NCBI RefSeq assembly: GCF_000422545.1
Contig: NZ_AULZ01000018.1
Location: 1-64,000 of the forward strand
Direction of reading: 5' to 3'
Source: Desulfocurvibacter africanus subsp. africanus DSM 2603
GTDB lineage: Bacteria > Desulfobacterota > Desulfovibrionia > Desulfovibrionales > Desulfovibrionaceae
Length of the DNA stretch: 64,000 bases
A program made the translations under genes and the position numbers. This document shows positions 18,075 to 26,570 of the stretch, one piece after another; positions within the stretch are counted from its first letter, which is position 1, and each line of letters begins with the position of its first letter. The notes below the pieces were generated by a model. The model did no database searches and was not told the origin of the DNA. It saw only the letters and a program-made list of their open reading frames with translations.

Positions 18075-19654
18075 GTTTGGAACGCCTTTCCACCCAGGCC
18101 TTGGTCATCGGCTCGGGCGTGGCTGGCTGCACTGCAGCCTTCGTCCTGGCGGAACAAGGCTTCCAGGTAACGCTCATCACGGCAGGTGACGAGTTGACCC
18201 GAGGCAATACCGTCCTGGCCCAGGGCGGTATCGTTTACAAAGGTGACAACGACTCACCACATGAACTCGAGCGCGACATTCTCATAGCCGGCTGGCGTCA
18301 CAACTACGCCAAAGCTGTGCGTCACTTGGCCGTAAAAGGCCCGGACGCCGTACGCACCATTCTCATAGATAGGCTTGGAGTGCCCTTCGCAACACATGAG
18401 AACGGCTCTTTCTACCTGGCTCGGGAAGGTGGGCATTCCCAGGCTCGCATACTGCACTGCGCCGATTACACGGGCAAGGCCATTATGGAGAGCCTTGTGC
18501 GTGCCGTCCAGGCTTCGCCCAATATCCGCGTGCTCAGCAAACGCACGGCCGTGGACCTTCTGACCACGCACCACCATGCCACGCACCTGGACTTCAAGTA
18601 TTCCTTGAACAATGAGTGCGCAGGGGCCTACGTGCTGGACCAGGATTCCGGGCAGGTGCAGACCATCCTGGCCGATTTCACGGTGCTGGCCACAGGCGGC
18701 TGCGGGCAAATCTTCCTGCATTCGACCAATTCCCGCGGCAGTATCGGCTCGGCCCTGGCCATGGGCTACAGGGCCGGAGTGAAGCTCATGAACGTGGAGT
18801 ACGTCCAGTTCCACCCCACGGCCCTCTTCAAACGAGCCGAGCGGCGCTTCCTCATTTCCGAGGCCGTACGAGGCGAAGGTGCCCGCCTGGTCAATGCCGA
18901 TGGCCAGCCCTTCATGCAACGCTATGACAAGCGGGGCGACCTGGCACCGCGCGACATCGTCACCAGGGCCATTATGGAGGAGATGCTGCGCACCGGAGAG
19001 GAGTCTGTTTACCTGGATGCAGCCCATTATGTGGGCGTGGATATCGCCGAGCGTTTCCCGACCATCTTCGAAAAGTGCATGGAAGCTGGGATAGATATTC
19101 GGCGTGATCCCATACCCGTGGTGCCTGCGGCTCACTATTTCTGCGGAGGTCTACTCACGGACCTAAGCGGCCGAACCACCTTGGACCGCCTGTACGCGGT
19201 TGGTGAATGCGCCTGCACTGGCGTGCATGGCGCCAACCGTTTGGCATCCACGTCGCTTCTGGAAGGGCTTCTGTGGGGCAAGCAGGCCGGCGAGGATATT
19301 TGTCGCCGGTTACAAAAACGGTCCCTGATCAGCAAAAAGCTTAAATCCGCCATTCCGGACTGGAATCCACTGGGCAACCAGGCCAACGAAGATCCGGCTC
19401 TCATTGCCCAGGACTGGGCGTTTATCCGTAATACGATGTGGAACTATGTGGGCATCAGCCGCACCACCGTGCGACTCCGACGCGCCTTTGAGGAATTGCG
19501 CGACCTCAACAAGCACCTGCACGACTTCTACAAGGAAACGCCTATTTCCAAATCCATTGTAGACCTGTTCCACGGCTGTCTGGCGGCCTATCTCATCACC
19601 ACCCAAGCCATGCGCAACAAGCATTCCCTGGGTTGCCATCATCGCAAGGATTGA
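18062..19654 (+). CDS. nadB: L-aspartate oxidase NadB
   Basis: The 530-residue flavoprotein oxidises L-aspartate to iminoaspartate, the substrate of NadA. In anaerobes fumarate can replace oxygen as acceptor. The FAD site is ALVIGSGVAGCTAAFVLA. Other motifs are NTVLAQGGIVY, REGGHSQARI, FHPTALF, RGEGARLVN, HYFCGGL and GVHGANRLASTSLLEGL. The C-terminal helical domain is complete. It overlaps nadA by 13 bases; Met4 (18071) is an alternative start. A MITE-like repeat starts about 60 bases after the stop. Confidence 0.95.
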   Translation: MLQMSLERLSTQALVIGSGVAGCTAAFVLAEQGFQVTLITAGDELTRGNTVLAQGGIVYKGDNDSPHELERDILIAGWRHNYAKAVRHLAVKGPDAVRTILIDRLGVPFATHENGSFYLAREGGHSQARILHCADYTGKAIMESLVRAVQASPNIRVLSKRTAVDLLTTHHHATHLDFKYSLNNECAGAYVLDQDSGQVQTILADFTVLATGGCGQIFLHSTNSRGSIGSALAMGYRAGVKLMNVEYVQFHPTALFKRAERRFLISEAVRGEGARLVNADGQPFMQRYDKRGDLAPRDIVTRAIMEEMLRTGEESVYLDAAHYVGVDIAERFPTIFEKCMEAGIDIRRDPIPVVPAAHYFCGGLLTDLSGRTTLDRLYAVGECACTGVHGANRLASTSLLEGLLWGKQAGEDICRRLQKRSLISKKLKSAIPDWNPLGNQANEDPALIAQDWAFIRNTMWNYVGISRTTVRLRRAFEELRDLNKHLHDFYKETPISKSIVDLFHGCLAAYLITTQAMRNKHSLGCHHRKD

Positions 19655-19712
19655 GCCTGCCCTTGCTGTCGTGAGAATACACCGCCTTGATACTGCTGGA
19701 GTTCAACCTTTA

Positions 19713-19836
19713 GAGCATTTTGCTTTTGAAAATGCTCTGCAAGCCATGCGTCGGCATGGCTTGCCGCCGCGTAGGCGTAGGCGCAATTCACTTACGCCGT
19801 CAACGCCGGAGCGGGCGTCTTAAAAGCAATCTGCTC
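19713..19836 (+). repeat. MITE-like element, copy 2 (complete)
   Basis: This 124-bp element is flanked by TA at 19711-19712 and 19837-19838. Its left end GAGCATTTTGCTTTT and the inverse of its right end GAGCAGATTGCTTTT match at 13 of 15 positions. Inside are three palindromes: GAGCATTTT/AAAATGCTC at the left end, GCAAGCCATGC/GCATGGCTTGC with a 4-base loop, and GGCGCAA/TTACGCC, which has one mismatch in this copy. No coding frame is present. TA duplication and short size fit a non-autonomous IS630/Tc1-mariner-type MITE. Confidence 0.85.
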
Positions 19837-19863
19837 TAGAGAACAAAAAATGCATTGTCTGAT

Positions 19864-19902
19864 AAAAAACTAAAGGAGGTACAACTTTCGTTGTACCTCC
19901 TT
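19864..19902 (-). terminator. intrinsic terminator of the tRNA-Lys pair
   Basis: A 12-bp perfect stem (AAGGAGGTACAA with TTGTACCTCCTT, 19873-19902) has a 6-base loop. On the minus strand it is followed by TAGTTTTTT (19872-19864). It lies just after the 3' end of the downstream tRNA gene. Confidence 0.85.
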
Positions 19903-19910
19903 GAACTTTC

Positions 19911-19986
<76 letters not shown>

Positions 19987-20031
19987 AGTGTGCTCCGCAA
20001 GGTCTCTCGGATTCCGTTGCGTTGCGGCAGA
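19987..20031. repeat. duplicated 5' flank of the tRNA-Lys genes
   Basis: About 45 bases directly upstream (minus sense) of the distal tRNA are repeated almost exactly at 20173-20217, with one T/C difference. With the tRNA body, the duplicated unit is about 120 bp inside a 186-bp period. This shows that the pair arose by a recent tandem duplication or is kept alike by gene conversion. Confidence 0.85.
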
Positions 20032-20096
20032 GGCTTTTGCAGCCTCCGCGATATGTCAATTACTTGCCCGCAAATTAATAATGCAGGCTGGAAAAC

Positions 20097-20172
<76 letters not shown>

Positions 20173-20222
20173 AGTGCGCTCCGCAAGGTCTCTCGGATTC
20201 CGTTGCGTTGCGGCAGGTGGAC

Positions 20223-20251
20223 TCTTTAGTCCTCCACACCGATGTTGTCAA
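20223..20251 (-). promoter_or_regulatory. sigma-70-type promoter for tRNA-Lys genes
   Basis: On the minus strand a consensus -35 TTGACA (20251-20246) is followed after 17 bases by TAAAGA (20228-20223). The tRNA body starts about 50 bases further on. The -35 is perfect and the spacing optimal; the -10 is moderate. Confidence 0.7.
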
Positions 20252-20423
20252 GAAAGAGCACTAAAAAATACCCATCCAGAATCCATTCCCGTTTTCTGAC
20301 CATACAGGATCGGAGTTTACGACAATCTCAGTCCCTTGAAGCGGATGGACGCAAGGGGGAGCTTTTTGCTATGATTGCATAGATTGCGACAAGATAATCT
20401 CAAACCTTCTGGGCGGACACGAG

Positions 20424-22304
20424 ATGATGCGCACGGTCTTCACTCTTCTCCTTACTATCCTGCTCTGGCCGGTCTCGTCAGTTCAGGCCCAACTTCAGAT
20501 GCCCGAGCCTCCACTAAATATCTCCGTGGACTTCGCCAGACTGCCTGACAGCAAGGATAACGCCGAGACCACCGCCGGCGCTGTGCTGGCGGCGGTAACC
20601 ATCATTCCGGAAAAGGGTTGGTATACCTATTCCAACCAGCCAGGCTCTCTGGGTCAGCCTACAGTGCTCACGGCCTCTCTCGCCGGGTCGCCAGAACCTC
20701 TGGAAGTGCGTTATCCACAGGGAGTGCGCAAGCCGGACCCTTTCTCACCCGAGGAGATGGTCAACTTGTACCTGGGCGAGGTGACTTTTTTCGTGCCCTT
20801 GCCCCCGGATGTTGCGCTTCCAGCGGACCTGCGTCTGCATCTATCGCTGCTGCTCTGCTCAGAAAAAAGCTGCATGCCCGTAAGTCTGGAGCGCACGGCC
20901 AGCTTGCGGCAAGCGGAAGCACTGCCCGCAGCCGAAAAGCAACCTTGGTGGCCGGAGTATGGAGCATCTGCGCCCGGTCCCCAGCCAGATCAAGTGGAAC
21001 CGAGGCAGGCCGCCGAACCAGAAACGACTACCGGACCTGAGACGGCCAAGGATGCGCCTGAGGAAAAATGGAGCCTTAATCCGCGCTATTACCAAAGCGA
21101 GCTGGAGGTAGGCAGTATTTGGAAGGCCATTATGCTGGCCTTACTGGCGGGCTTTTTGCTCAACTTCATGCCTTGCGTGCTGCCCGTGGTAAGTCTCAAG
21201 ATATCCAGCCTAGTCTCCGGTTGTGTTCGCGGCGCACAGTGCAGCGAGAGAGCCCGACGCCAAGCGTTCACCGAACATAACTTGTTTTTTGCCGCGGGCA
21301 TTCTGGCCTATTTCTTGGTTCTAAGCTTGGTGCTCAGCCTTTTAGGGCTTGCCTGGGGAGAGTTGTTCCAAAGTCCCAAGCTCATCATGATCCTCTCGGC
21401 CGCGGTCTTCGCCCTGGCCTTGAGCCTGTTCGACGTCTACACCCTGCCTATCATCAACCTGCGTTCAGGCATGATCGACTCCGGCAACCCGCGCGCCTCA
21501 GCCTTTAGCACCGGAGTATTGGCTACCCTGCTTGCCACGCCCTGCAGCGGCCCATTCCTGGGAGGCGTGCTGGCCTGGGCGCTTGTGCAACCGTCGATGG
21601 TCGTGGCCATAGTCTTCATCAGCATCGGCGTCGGTATGGCCCTGCCCTATCTACTCATGTCGGCCTGGCCTGGACTCGTACGGTTCTTCCCCAAGCCCGG
21701 CGCATGGACAGTGAAGCTCGAACGCATCGTGGGCTTTTTTCTGCTGGCCACATGCATATACCTCATCAACATTCTGCCTCAAGACTACCTTCTCTCGGCA
21801 TTGGTGTTGCTGTGGATCACGGGAGTGAGCTTTTGGATCTGGGGAGCCTGGACCGATTTGAATCAGAGCACCCGCAAGCGCTGGACCATTCGTAGCGCCG
21901 CCCTAAGCCTGGTGGTCGCGGCCGCGGCCTGGGCTGTGCAGCCTCCCGAAATATCCGTTCACTGGCGAGACTTTTCAGCCGAGGACTTTCGCGGCAGGCT
22001 TGGTCAGGAACGCCTGCTCGTGGACTTCACGGCCGACTGGTGCGTGAGCTGCAAGTTCCTGGAGCAGACCACGCTGACCGACAAGAACCTGGCGGACTGG
22101 GGAAAAAGATACGGGCTGACCTACATACGCGTGGATCTGACCGAGCAAAATCCCCAGGGCATGTCTCTGTTGCGCGAGCTCGGAAGCCAAAGCATTCCGG
22201 TTGTAGCCGTGTTTCCGCAAGGGAGCGATGCGAACAGGCCGCTCGTACTGCGTGACCTGTTCACCTCCGCGAACATGGAAGAGGCCCTGGATCAGCTCTT
22301 TTAG
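20424..22304 (+). CDS. dsbD: thiol:disulfide interchange protein DsbD
   Basis: The 626-residue protein moves electrons from cytoplasmic thioredoxin across the membrane to periplasmic thiol proteins. It has a signal peptide, an N-terminal periplasmic domain with paired cysteines (CSEKSC), an eight-helix membrane domain with the redox Cys in MPCVLPVVSLK and TPCSGPFLGG, and a C-terminal thioredoxin domain with ADWCVSCKFLE. All six expected cysteines are visible. The stop TAG is formed by the TA target and first G of a MITE-like copy, so the original 3' end may have been altered. Confidence 0.95.
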   Translation: MMRTVFTLLLTILLWPVSSVQAQLQMPEPPLNISVDFARLPDSKDNAETTAGAVLAAVTIIPEKGWYTYSNQPGSLGQPTVLTASLAGSPEPLEVRYPQGVRKPDPFSPEEMVNLYLGEVTFFVPLPPDVALPADLRLHLSLLLCSEKSCMPVSLERTASLRQAEALPAAEKQPWWPEYGASAPGPQPDQVEPRQAAEPETTTGPETAKDAPEEKWSLNPRYYQSELEVGSIWKAIMLALLAGFLLNFMPCVLPVVSLKISSLVSGCVRGAQCSERARRQAFTEHNLFFAAGILAYFLVLSLVLSLLGLAWGELFQSPKLIMILSAAVFALALSLFDVYTLPIINLRSGMIDSGNPRASAFSTGVLATLLATPCSGPFLGGVLAWALVQPSMVVAIVFISIGVGMALPYLLMSAWPGLVRFFPKPGAWTVKLERIVGFFLLATCIYLINILPQDYLLSALVLLWITGVSFWIWGAWTDLNQSTRKRWTIRSAALSLVVAAAAWAVQPPEISVHWRDFSAEDFRGRLGQERLLVDFTADWCVSCKFLEQTTLTDKNLADWGKRYGLTYIRVDLTEQNPQGMSLLRELGSQSIPVVAVFPQGSDANRPLVLRDLFTSANMEEALDQLF

Positions 22305-22428
22305 AGCATTTTGCTTTTGAAAATGCTCTGCAAGCCATGCGTCGGCATGGCTTGCCGCTAGCTTCGGCGTAGGCGCAATTCACTTGCACCGTCAACGCCG
22401 GAGCGGGCGTCTTAAAAGCGATCTGCCC
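22304..22428 (+). repeat. MITE-like element, copy 3, inserted at the dsbD stop codon
   Basis: This 125-bp copy is flanked by TA at 22302-22303 and 22429-22430. Those first two bases plus the element's first G are the dsbD stop codon TAG. The right end has GCCC instead of GCTC, and the third hairpin has one mismatch (TTGCACC). The first two hairpins are perfect. Confidence 0.85.
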
Positions 22429-22463
22429 TACAGCACCTTGCAAATAAAATGAAAAATGGGGGT

Positions 22464-22521
22464 GCAGGGAGCGCCGCTCCCTGCCGGGAGAGAGTCTGAG
22501 AGAGGGCAGCGCCCTCTCTCA
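22464..22521. terminator. double hairpin between convergent dsbD and the M24 peptidase gene
   Basis: Two perfect stem-loops follow each other: GCAGGGAGC/GCTCCCTGC (22464-22484, loop of 3) and TGAGAGAGGGC/GCCCTCTCTCA (22497-22521, loop of 3). They lie between genes that converge, as bidirectional terminators do, but no T-run follows either one. Similar two-hairpin GC-rich repeats occur in other Desulfovibrio-type genomes. Confidence 0.5.
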
Positions 22522-22567
22522 GTTCAAACGCAAATTGCTCTAATTTGGGAGAGCCACGCGGATCAGA

Positions 22568-23791
22568 CTATTCCAAGCAGATGAAGTCGAATTCGTTTCC
22601 GGTCAAACAACGGCCGCCATTGGGAGTTACCTCAAAGGTATTCTCCACGCCGACCATACCCAGACCTGGAATACCCTGCTTGGGTTCCAAGGCCAGGACC
22701 ATGCCTTCTTCCAAGGGCGCATCGAAGCCCTTGGCGATGACCGGCCAACCATCAACGACCAGCCCGATGCCATGGCCGATGAAACGAACCTGATTGCCGC
22801 CCAGCCCCATAAACCCGTCAGCCAAGCCTTCTTCCTCGGCCCAGCGGGCGCAATGGGCGTACAGCGCGCTGGGAATGGCACCAGGCTTCATGCGCTCGGC
22901 GATCCACTCCTGCACATGCATGCAGAAGTCGTGACCGCGACGGGCTTGCTCGGGAATCGAGTTGCGCGGCCCAGCCCAATAGAGTTGGGTCTTGTCCGTG
23001 TGATAGCCCTCCAGGACGAAGCCTACATCAAGAGCCAGGGGCTCGCCCTTGCTCCAGACCTTGCCGGCATAGCCCATAGCCGTGGTCGCTGGATGCTCGC
23101 CGCGCAGACCCAACGGGCCGTTAAAAAAGCTTGGATAGTTGCCCGAGTCTCCGGCTGAGACATGACCCAGAAATATTTCCTCGCCAAAGGCGCCCATGCG
23201 CATGAGGCCGCTGTGTCCCTGGGAGAAGAAGGCCTCCCAGACGATATGTGAAACCTCACGCTCGGTCATACCCGGACGGATGCGCGCAGGAACGATCTCC
23301 ATCAGGCACTTGGCGTGACGCTCGCCCGCCAAGCGCATTTTGGTCAACTCCCAAGGCGTCTTGAGGCTCTGAGCCATGGCCAGAATTGTATCGCCGGGCA
23401 CAAAGCGCCTGCCAGGAAGCTTGGCAGCCAAGTTCTGGCCAAGCCCCCAAGTCAAGCCGGACAGCTCGACCGCCATCACTTCAGGCAAAGGGCAGCCCGC
23501 CTCCCGAGCCAGCCCATCCAAGTCCGCATAGGAGCGGAACGTCACGATGGAAGACAGCGGGGACTCCAGCTTGGCACGCTCCTTCCCCTTGCGCAGCATG
23601 AGCATGGGCTCTCCCTGCATGGGCAGCCAGCAGACGCCTGGGGCCATGGTGCCGGTCAGATAATATGCGGCGACGCGGGAAAACGTCAGGAGGCCGCCGG
23701 CTTCGGGGGCCTGCGCTTGCAGCAGAGTCCTCACCTTAGCCCAATGCAGGGATAATTCGTGCATGGGCATGGTTTCCAGGGGCTGGTACAT
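22568..23791 (-). CDS. M24-family metallopeptidase (Xaa-Pro aminopeptidase-like)
   Basis: This 407-residue protein has a creatinase/prolidase-type N-terminal domain (about residues 10-160) and a C-terminal pita-bread fold. The five metal ligands are all visible: two Asp in LDVGFVLEGYHTDKTQLY, His in RFIGHGIGLVVDG, and Glu in EGMVLALEPKQG and VENTFEVT. It should remove an N-terminal residue before proline or split Xaa-Pro dipeptides in the cytoplasm. The frame extends to 23851, but Met at 23791 has GAGG upstream. Confidence 0.88.
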   Translation of the reverse strand: MYQPLETMPMHELSLHWAKVRTLLQAQAPEAGGLLTFSRVAAYYLTGTMAPGVCWLPMQGEPMLMLRKGKERAKLESPLSSIVTFRSYADLDGLAREAGCPLPEVMAVELSGLTWGLGQNLAAKLPGRRFVPGDTILAMAQSLKTPWELTKMRLAGERHAKCLMEIVPARIRPGMTEREVSHIVWEAFFSQGHSGLMRMGAFGEEIFLGHVSAGDSGNYPSFFNGPLGLRGEHPATTAMGYAGKVWSKGEPLALDVGFVLEGYHTDKTQLYWAGPRNSIPEQARRGHDFCMHVQEWIAERMKPGAIPSALYAHCARWAEEEGLADGFMGLGGNQVRFIGHGIGLVVDGWPVIAKGFDAPLEEGMVLALEPKQGIPGLGMVGVENTFEVTPNGGRCLTGNEFDFICLE

Positions 23792-23940
23792 GGCTTTCGC
23801 CTCACTGTTGACGTGCTGCCGTTGATAAAGCGGCGTACTTGAGAATCGCATGATTCTCGGCTACAAGCGCAAGTTGCGTTGAATAGGAATAATCAAAATT
23901 GGATCTATGGCCAAATGGACGGATTCCATTGGAGGGGCAA

Positions 23941-24363
23941 ATGTTTGCCGCCGGAGACCAAAAGCTAGCTGTCTTGTTTCGCGAGGTCAAGACGATCGCC
24001 GTGGTAGGCGCCAAGGATGCGCCTTCGCAGCCCGTGGACCGAGTTGGCCGCTATCTTATCGCTGCCGGCTATGAAGTCATACCCGTGCATCCCAAGCGCA
24101 AGGACGTCTGGGGGCTTCCGACCTATTCACGCTTGGCTGACGTGCCGGTTCCCATTGATCTCGTCAATCTTTTCCGAGCCGCACAGTATTGTCCCGAGCA
24201 CGCGCTGGAGGTGCTGGCCCTGCCAGTCAGGCCGCAAGCCTTCTGGATGCAACTTGGCATACGCAGTCCGCAGGCGCGGGAGCTTCTGGAACCGGCGGGA
24301 ATCCTGGTTATCGAGGACTCCTGCAGCATGGTCGAACACCGACGCCTTTTGGGCGAGAAATAA
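23941..24363 (+). CDS. CoA-binding domain protein (YccU-like)
   Basis: The 140-residue protein is a single Rossmann domain of the CoA_binding family: KTIAVVGAKDAPSQPVDRVGRYL, then YEVIPVHPKRKDVWGLPTY, and FWMQLGIRSPQARELLEPAGI. Homologues bind CoA, but their cell role is not established. The start at 23941 has GGAGGGG 7 bases upstream. Its stop codon overlaps the next gene by one base, so the pair is coupled. Confidence 0.88.
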   Translation: MFAAGDQKLAVLFREVKTIAVVGAKDAPSQPVDRVGRYLIAAGYEVIPVHPKRKDVWGLPTYSRLADVPVPIDLVNLFRAAQYCPEHALEVLALPVRPQAFWMQLGIRSPQARELLEPAGILVIEDSCSMVEHRRLLGEK

Positions 24364-24809
24364 TGAGTGAAAGCAACTTAGCGTTCGAGTGCCGCCGATG
24401 CGGTCACTGTTGCGAGGGCCAGGGCGGCATCATCCTTACCGAGCAGGATGTTGAACGCCTGCGAACCCATCTCGGGCTCGCCAGGGAGGAATTCCTGACC
24501 ATGGCCGTTGAATTCAAGTCCGATCGAAATCGCCTGCGCACCGGCCCAGACGGCTATTGCATCTACTATCGCCAGGATCTGCACGGATGTGGCATCCACC
24601 CGGCACGTCCTGATATCTGCAGAGCATGGCCATTCTTTCGCGGCAACCTGCTGGATCGCCTAAGCTGGGAAATGGTCCAGGATTACTGTCCTGGCGTGAA
24701 TCCAACGGTAAGCCATGCGGAATTCGTCCGTCAGGGCCAAGCATACCTGCGCAATTGCGGGCTCGTGGCGGTGGGCGAGGACGCGCCGGCAGCCTTGCGT
24801 CCCATATAA
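24363..24809 (+). CDS. YkgJ-family cysteine-cluster protein
   Basis: This 148-residue protein has the conserved Cys pattern of the YkgJ (zinc- or iron-chelating) family: FECRRCGHCCEGQGG at the N-terminus, CIYY, then GCGIHPARPDICRAWPF and a last Cys in VQDYCPG. Eight cysteines could hold a metal or Fe-S centre. Function is unknown for the family. It lies between the CoA-binding gene and the J-domain gene in one transcription unit. Confidence 0.85.
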   Translation: MSESNLAFECRRCGHCCEGQGGIILTEQDVERLRTHLGLAREEFLTMAVEFKSDRNRLRTGPDGYCIYYRQDLHGCGIHPARPDICRAWPFFRGNLLDRLSWEMVQDYCPGVNPTVSHAEFVRQGQAYLRNCGLVAVGEDAPAALRPI

Positions 24810-24835
24810 CTGCGCATCCGCGGCAAGGCTCTTCA

Positions 24836-25687
24836 ATGACGGTCAAGGAATGCTATCAGATACTTCATGTCTCTCCCGAGGCGAATCTTGAGGAGGTTAA
24901 GCGTTCCTTCCGCAAACTCGCTTTCGACCTGCACCCCGACCTGCACCCCGACGACCCCTCTGCTGCACGCAAATTTCAGCGCTTGAATGAAGCCTACATC
25001 TTCCTGCGCAAGACCATGGAATCCGCCGATTTCTCGCAGGAAAGCCCGGAACAGACCGCAAAGAATGGGGCTGCTTCTCAGAATGCAGGTGCGCAGGGGC
25101 GGGCTCACGCGCAAGGCGGGAACCGGAACCAGGCTCAAACCGGCTCGCGCCCGTTCCGACAGGGGCCACCTCCCGGTGCGCCTTCGGCCGAGGAGCGTGC
25201 CCGCGAGCGCATGCGCAAGAAGCACTCAGATAATGAGCGCTTCTTTTCTCGTAAGGAAGAAGTCCTGCAAGATATTCTCAAGGATCCTTTCGCGCGCAAG
25301 GTTTTCGAGGACATCTACCAGCAGGTGCGCAACGGAAACACGACACCCAAGGCCGCTCCCAAGGAAATCAGAAAACGCAAGATCGAACTGGAGTGGGGCA
25401 AGCGCAAGATCAGCATCGATCTCTCCAAAGGTCTTATCGGCAGCTTCAAGGCCTGGATGCAGGGGCAAATGGATGTGCATAAGATAATCCATCTTCCCCT
25501 TGAGCAACTCATGCCCGGACGTACAGTACGTATCACGTTCAGTCCTGGCCTGAGCACAAAGAAGCACGCCATCGAAATCCGCCTGCCAGGCGATTTTGCA
25601 GTTGGAAAAGCCATGCGCCTGCGCGGCCTAGGGCGAAAGATCGGAGCACTTCAAGGGGATATGTACCTGCGCATCCTGGCGAAATAG
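24836..25687 (+). CDS. J-domain protein with C-terminal DnaJ-like segment
   Basis: The 283-residue protein begins with a J domain (about residues 3-65). The HPD motif that stimulates Hsp70 ATPase is in AFDLHPDLHPDDP. A low-complexity Gly/Gln/Ala stretch (about 85-125) and a charged helix follow. The C-terminal 70 residues (GRTVRITFSPGLSTKKHAIEIRLPGDF, ending GDMYLRIL) resemble the beta-rich client-binding domain of DnaJ, though only in part. It is likely a specialised co-chaperone, not the main DnaJ. Start 24836 gives a normal J-domain N-terminus. Confidence 0.85.
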   Translation: MTVKECYQILHVSPEANLEEVKRSFRKLAFDLHPDLHPDDPSAARKFQRLNEAYIFLRKTMESADFSQESPEQTAKNGAASQNAGAQGRAHAQGGNRNQAQTGSRPFRQGPPPGAPSAEERARERMRKKHSDNERFFSRKEEVLQDILKDPFARKVFEDIYQQVRNGNTTPKAAPKEIRKRKIELEWGKRKISIDLSKGLIGSFKAWMQGQMDVHKIIHLPLEQLMPGRTVRITFSPGLSTKKHAIEIRLPGDFAVGKAMRLRGLGRKIGALQGDMYLRILAK

Positions 25688-25746
25688 TCCCCACACTAGC
25701 GTTCTTTACAGTACGCTGAAGCGATCTTTGAATTGCGCGGAAGCCC

Positions 25747-26484
25747 TTAGGGCCGCAGGCTCTCGAATACATAAGCGTCGGCAAACCTTTGCGCCCGCTC
25801 CAGATCATTCTGAGTGCGCACGGTCCAGGTCAGGACCGGTTTGCCCTGACAACGCCAGGCTCCCACAATGGGACTGCCGAGAACATTCAGAGCCACGGAC
25901 AATGCATGCGGCTGGCCGAAAGCAATCAGCGGCCAATTAATGGCTGCGCAGCGTTGAGGAAGCCACAGGCCGCGCAAGCCGGAGCTGCCGGTGATCTGTA
26001 CACGCAGCAAATGCGGGGCCTTGCGCTGGAACCAGGCCAATACGAGAGGATTGAACGATGCGACCGCAAAGCTGCCGCCATATTGCGTAAAGTATTGGTT
26101 AAGCAGCGATAGGACCTGTTGTTCCAGCCGGCCCGGCCGATTGCCGTTTTTGATTTCGACATAGAGTGGGACCCTGCCGCGCACCATGTTCAGCAGGTCG
26201 CTTAATAACGGCGGGGTTTCTTGCGTTCCAAGCAGGGAAAGACTGGACAACTGTCCTGAGTTCAGGGCCAGGACGTATCCGGTCCGACTTGTCATGCGGT
26301 CCAGAGTTGCATCGTGGAATACGACGACATTGCCGTCCCCGAGTAAGCGGACATCGAGTTCTATGGCATAGCCGTTGTCTACTGCCAGCCGGAATGCCGC
26401 CATGGAATTTTCGGGCACGCCCTTACGCAGATCATGCAGGCCTCTGTGTGCGAATGGCCTGCTTAGCAAGGATGCAATGTTCAT
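25747..26484 (-). CDS. glycerophosphodiester phosphodiesterase
   Basis: This 245-residue TIM-barrel enzyme hydrolyses glycerophosphodiesters to glycerol-3-phosphate and an alcohol. Motifs are AHRGLHDLRKGVPENSMAAF (catalytic His and PEN), AIELDVRLLGDGNVVVFHD (metal-binding Glu/Asp and catalytic His), PLYVEIKNG and WTVRTQNDLERA at the end of the barrel. There is no signal peptide, so it is cytoplasmic (UgpQ-like). It is convergent with the J-domain gene. Confidence 0.9.
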   Translation of the reverse strand: MNIASLLSRPFAHRGLHDLRKGVPENSMAAFRLAVDNGYAIELDVRLLGDGNVVVFHDATLDRMTSRTGYVLALNSGQLSSLSLLGTQETPPLLSDLLNMVRGRVPLYVEIKNGNRPGRLEQQVLSLLNQYFTQYGGSFAVASFNPLVLAWFQRKAPHLLRVQITGSSGLRGLWLPQRCAAINWPLIAFGQPHALSVALNVLGSPIVGAWRCQGKPVLTWTVRTQNDLERAQRFADAYVFESLRP

Positions 26485-26570
26485 CGATCTAACTCTTCAA
26501 CCTTGAAAGTTTTTGGGTTCTCAATGACACTCCCGGGGACCCATGCAAACGAAGAGCGGAGACGAGGGGA

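Noticed and set aside
20064-20069. Separate promoter for the distal tRNA-Lys
   Set aside because: TTGACA is present on the minus strand, but no acceptable -10 lies 16-18 bases downstream, so co-transcription is more likely.
22464-22521. Two adjacent hairpins as the start of a CRISPR array
   Set aside because: The stems differ in sequence and there are no regularly spaced repeats. No CRISPR array was seen in the window.
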